From [Flexibacter] sp. ATCC 35208 (GTDB taxonomy: Bacteria; Bacteroidota; Bacteroidia; Chitinophagales; Chitinophagaceae): a DNA stretch of 64,000 nucleotides. Below, piece after piece: positions 62,035 to 64,000 of this stretch (within the stretch, counting starts at the first letter, position 1; each line of letters starts with the position of its first letter). The position numbers and the translations under genes were made by a program. The DNA lies in the NCBI RefSeq assembly GCF_001975825.1, contig NZ_MTKN01000014.1, positions 80,912-144,911 on the forward strand, given 5' to 3'. Below the pieces are notes generated by a model, which worked only from the letters and a program-made list of their open reading frames with translations, was not told the DNA's origin and ran no database searches.

Positions 62035-62097
62035 TACATGAAGAGGAAATTCCTTTATAAGGACGAGCATTCGCACAAATGAGGTCATGAGAGGAAA

Positions 62098-63006
62098 CTA
62101 TGTTCTGAAAGTAAGCGGCGCAGCAGCTGTTTGTTTTTTGAAATAATTAGAGAAGTGTGATACCTCATCAAAACCTAACACATATGCAATATCAGCAACA
62201 CTCCAGCTAGTTTGTTTGAGCAGGACCTTAGCTTCTTCTACCAGGCGTTTGCTGATGAGTTCTGAAGTAGTACGACCTGTGGATTCTTTCAATACTTTAT
62301 TCAGGTGGTTTACATGTACCGCCAACCGGTCTGCGTATTCTTTTGGAGTACGCAGACTTAGTCTTTGCTCAGGAGATTCCAATGGGAACTGTCTTTCCAG
62401 TAGTTCTAAGAACAACATGGAAATACGTTGAGAGGCGTTTTGTGCGGGATTGAGTGCAGTAAGTGGTTGTAACTTTTGACCATAATGGATGAGCTCCATA
62501 ACGAGGTTACGGAGTAAGTCGAATTTGAATTTGTAATCAGCATCCAGTTCTTTCTGCATTTTTCTGAAGATATAAGCTACTTCCTGTGCTTCTTCTTCAC
62601 TTAAATGAAATAGTGGCACATGACCGGGTTGGAATAGTGGTAATTCTTCCAATACGACACCTGATTTGCGGGGCATGAGAAAATCAGCTGTAAAGATGCA
62701 GAAGAGGCCATGCTGGTTGCTATCAGCGGGGATCCAGTGATAAGGAATTTTTGGGGTGGCGAAGAGGAGGGCATTTTGTTCAACTTCGATCACTTTGTCA
62801 GCATATTCTGCACGGCTTTTGCCATTGAGCCAGCTGATCTTATAGTAAGCTCTGCGGCTGTAGGGCATGATGCGGTTACCGGTGGCTTTGTCAAAGAGTT
62901 TTTGAGGGTCGAAGACATTGAAATGTCCTGTATCCTTTGTAATGCCGGCAGGAAAGGTGGCGGCGTTACGTTTGTAAAATTCTTCGAGAGAGGTAGTGGT
63001 AAGCAT
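62098..63006 (-). CDS. AraC family transcriptional regulator
   Basis: 302 residues from MLTTTSLEEFYKRNAATFPA; the 42-codon extension upstream crosses the terminator region and is rejected. The sensor contains AYYKISWLNGKSRAEYADKV and LLFATPKIPYHWIP. The HTH part is LRTPKEYADRLAVHVNHLNK and SVADIAYVLGFDEVSHFSNY. It is a paralogue of the regulator at 41755-42624. It follows an SDR gene on the same strand and may control it. Confidence 0.93.
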   Translation of the reverse strand: MLTTTSLEEFYKRNAATFPAGITKDTGHFNVFDPQKLFDKATGNRIMPYSRRAYYKISWLNGKSRAEYADKVIEVEQNALLFATPKIPYHWIPADSNQHGLFCIFTADFLMPRKSGVVLEELPLFQPGHVPLFHLSEEEAQEVAYIFRKMQKELDADYKFKFDLLRNLVMELIHYGQKLQPLTALNPAQNASQRISMLFLELLERQFPLESPEQRLSLRTPKEYADRLAVHVNHLNKVLKESTGRTTSELISKRLVEEAKVLLKQTSWSVADIAYVLGFDEVSHFSNYFKKQTAAAPLTFRT

Positions 63007-63028
63007 ATGATAAAGGTAGTAATTAGTT

Positions 63029-63061
63029 AAATGCCTGCCGTACACAGTGCGGCAGGCATTT
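63029..63061. terminator. Hairpin between SDR and AraC genes
   Basis: AAATGCCTGCCG and CGGCAGGCATTT form a perfect stem across a 9-nt loop; the T run is clear on the + strand and weaker on the minus strand. Confidence 0.7.
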
Positions 63062-63065
63062 TTTA

Positions 63066-63824
63066 TTATACAAGCATCCCACCGGAAGCCTCTATTCTTT
63101 GTCCATTCACCCAACGTGCATCCTCTGTACACAGGAAAGCTATTGCACCACCAATATCTTCTGCTGTTCCTACTCTGCCTAAGGCAGTAACCCCAGCGAC
63201 TGTTTTTTGTGTATCTGAACTGTTTCGGAGGTGTGCACCGCCAAAATCGGTCATAGTAGCACCTGGTGCGACTACATTTGCCCTGATGCTTCTGCTGCCG
63301 AGTTCTTTTGCGAGGTAGCGGGTGAAGGTTTCGACTGCACTTTTAAAAGATGCATAAACAGAAGATCCAGGGAATGATACACGTGTCAGACCAGATGAGA
63401 TATTTACGATGCCACCGCCGTCATTCAGGAGAGTGAGGAGTTTTTGTGTTAGGAAATACACGCCTTTGAAGTGTACATTCAGCAGGTCGTCGAAGAAGGC
63501 TTCGGTGACTTCGGTGATGGCGCCGTATCCACCCTGTCCAGCATTGTTGATCAGGTAATCAAAGTGGTCTGTACCGAAGTGGGTACTTAAGGTGTTTTTT
63601 ACCTGTGTGGCGAAGTCTTCGAAGGTGCTGATCATGCCGGTGTTCAGTTGAAGAGTAGCGGCTTTTTGACCTTTTGCTTCGATTGCTGCGACTACAGATT
63701 GTGCATCTTCGATGCGGGTATTGTAAGTGATGATGATATCCAGTCCTTTATCAGCCAGTTTTAAAGCTGAGTCGCGGCCTATGCCGCGGCTGCCGCCGGT
63801 GATGAGTGCTATTTTGTTTGCCAT
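63066..63824 (-). CDS. SDR family oxidoreductase
   Basis: 252 residues. TGGSRGIGRDSALKLADKG at about 8-26 binds the nucleotide, NNAGQ lies near 92, VNISSGLTRVSFPG holds the catalytic Ser and YASFK the Tyr/Lys pair. The C-terminus NGQRIEASGG is typical. The cofactor preference and substrate cannot be told. A TAACTTTG box on its strand lies at 63843-63850, 18 bp before the start. The AraC gene downstream on the same strand is the likely regulator. Confidence 0.94.
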   Translation of the reverse strand: MANKIALITGGSRGIGRDSALKLADKGLDIIITYNTRIEDAQSVVAAIEAKGQKAATLQLNTGMISTFEDFATQVKNTLSTHFGTDHFDYLINNAGQGGYGAITEVTEAFFDDLLNVHFKGVYFLTQKLLTLLNDGGGIVNISSGLTRVSFPGSSVYASFKSAVETFTRYLAKELGSRSIRANVVAPGATMTDFGGAHLRNSSDTQKTVAGVTALGRVGTAEDIGGAIAFLCTEDARWVNGQRIEASGGMLV

Positions 63825-63895
63825 TGTTTGTAATGTTTACAGCAAAGTTAACAGCGGATTGGCGGGTGGTGTTTAAAGGAATCAATCTGTTTTTT

Positions 63896-63935
63896 GCAAA
63901 AATCAAATCATTCTGGAAAATGATTTGATTTTTGC
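63896..63935. terminator. Perfect 17-bp hairpin upstream of the SDR gene
   Basis: GCAAAAATCAAATCATT and AATGATTTGATTTTTGC enclose CTGGAA. It may end a minus-strand gene entering from the right; open frames to the edge at 64000 are too short to judge. Confidence 0.65.
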
Positions 63936-64000
63936 TTCAGTTATTGGAGGTAGAATTTAATAGTTTTTGAGAATGGCCTGGATCCAGCAGCAGTTCATGG

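Overview
The window reads as chromosomal DNA of a Bacteroidota bacterium, most likely Chitinophaga or a close relative in the Chitinophagaceae. The reasons are TAnnTTTG -7 promoter boxes, type IX secretion C-terminal sorting domains, TonB-type outer-membrane barrels, many secreted glycosidases, and many AraC, HxlR and Crp/Fnr regulators. The genus is an inference from family content.

Layout. 0-1.6 kb: the start-proximal part of a GH2 glycosidase that runs off the left edge. 1.9-5.1 kb: two identical tRNA-Pro(TGG) genes bracket an AT-rich island carrying an AAA ATPase overlapping a DUF4276 gene, a likely anti-phage pair. 5.4-8.4 kb: two small secreted or membrane genes, the tail of an Rhs-like protein, and a headless T9SS beta-helix protein, the last two joined 5' to 5'. 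8.6-15.4 kb: SDR/HxlR divergon, LytS/LytT-type two-component pair, two secreted hydrolases and a DUF5984-like gene. 15.4-20.2 kb: small unknown genes, gene stubs, a conserved two-gene cassette of unknown function (17.9-19.5 kb) and an FCP1-like phosphatase. 20.2-21.8 kb: a GH31 pseudogene with one nonsense codon and one frameshift. 22-26.8 kb: nitroreductase/HxlR divergon, VOC protein, lipoprotein, a candidate ADP-ribosyltransferase toxin-antitoxin pair and a flavin reductase-like protein. 27-33 kb: helicase, CHAD protein, RidA, enoyl-CoA hydratase and two Crp/Fnr regulators. 33-41.6 kb: hydrolase, three glycosidases, GNAT, and a gene that fuses half an SDR to most of an AraC regulator. 41.7-45.9 kb: AraC, metallo-beta-lactamase, HxlR, YciI and AraC genes in a hotspot of tandem repeats. 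46-50.5 kb: an outer-membrane barrel gene divergent from its likely histidine kinase/response regulator. 50.7-52.4 kb: papain-like protein and small partner. 52.5-59.2 kb: msrA, then a four-gene operon built around a 1667-residue DUF4132 protein. 59.3-62 kb: metal-related small secreted protein and a TonB receptor with an N-terminal HMA domain. 62-63.8 kb: AraC regulator and SDR.

Two themes recur. First, short tandem repeats have expanded in at least nine places. Several intergenic arrays look seeded by the end of the neighbouring gene, and several arrays lie in frame inside genes. Second, the region is full of gene debris: C-terminal stubs, an in-frame chimera and a head-to-head truncation. 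The best candidates for new systems are the ATPase/DUF4276 island, the ART-like toxin pair, the 373/134-residue cassette, the DUF4132 operon and the papain-like pair. All functions are inferred by reading; no database search was run.
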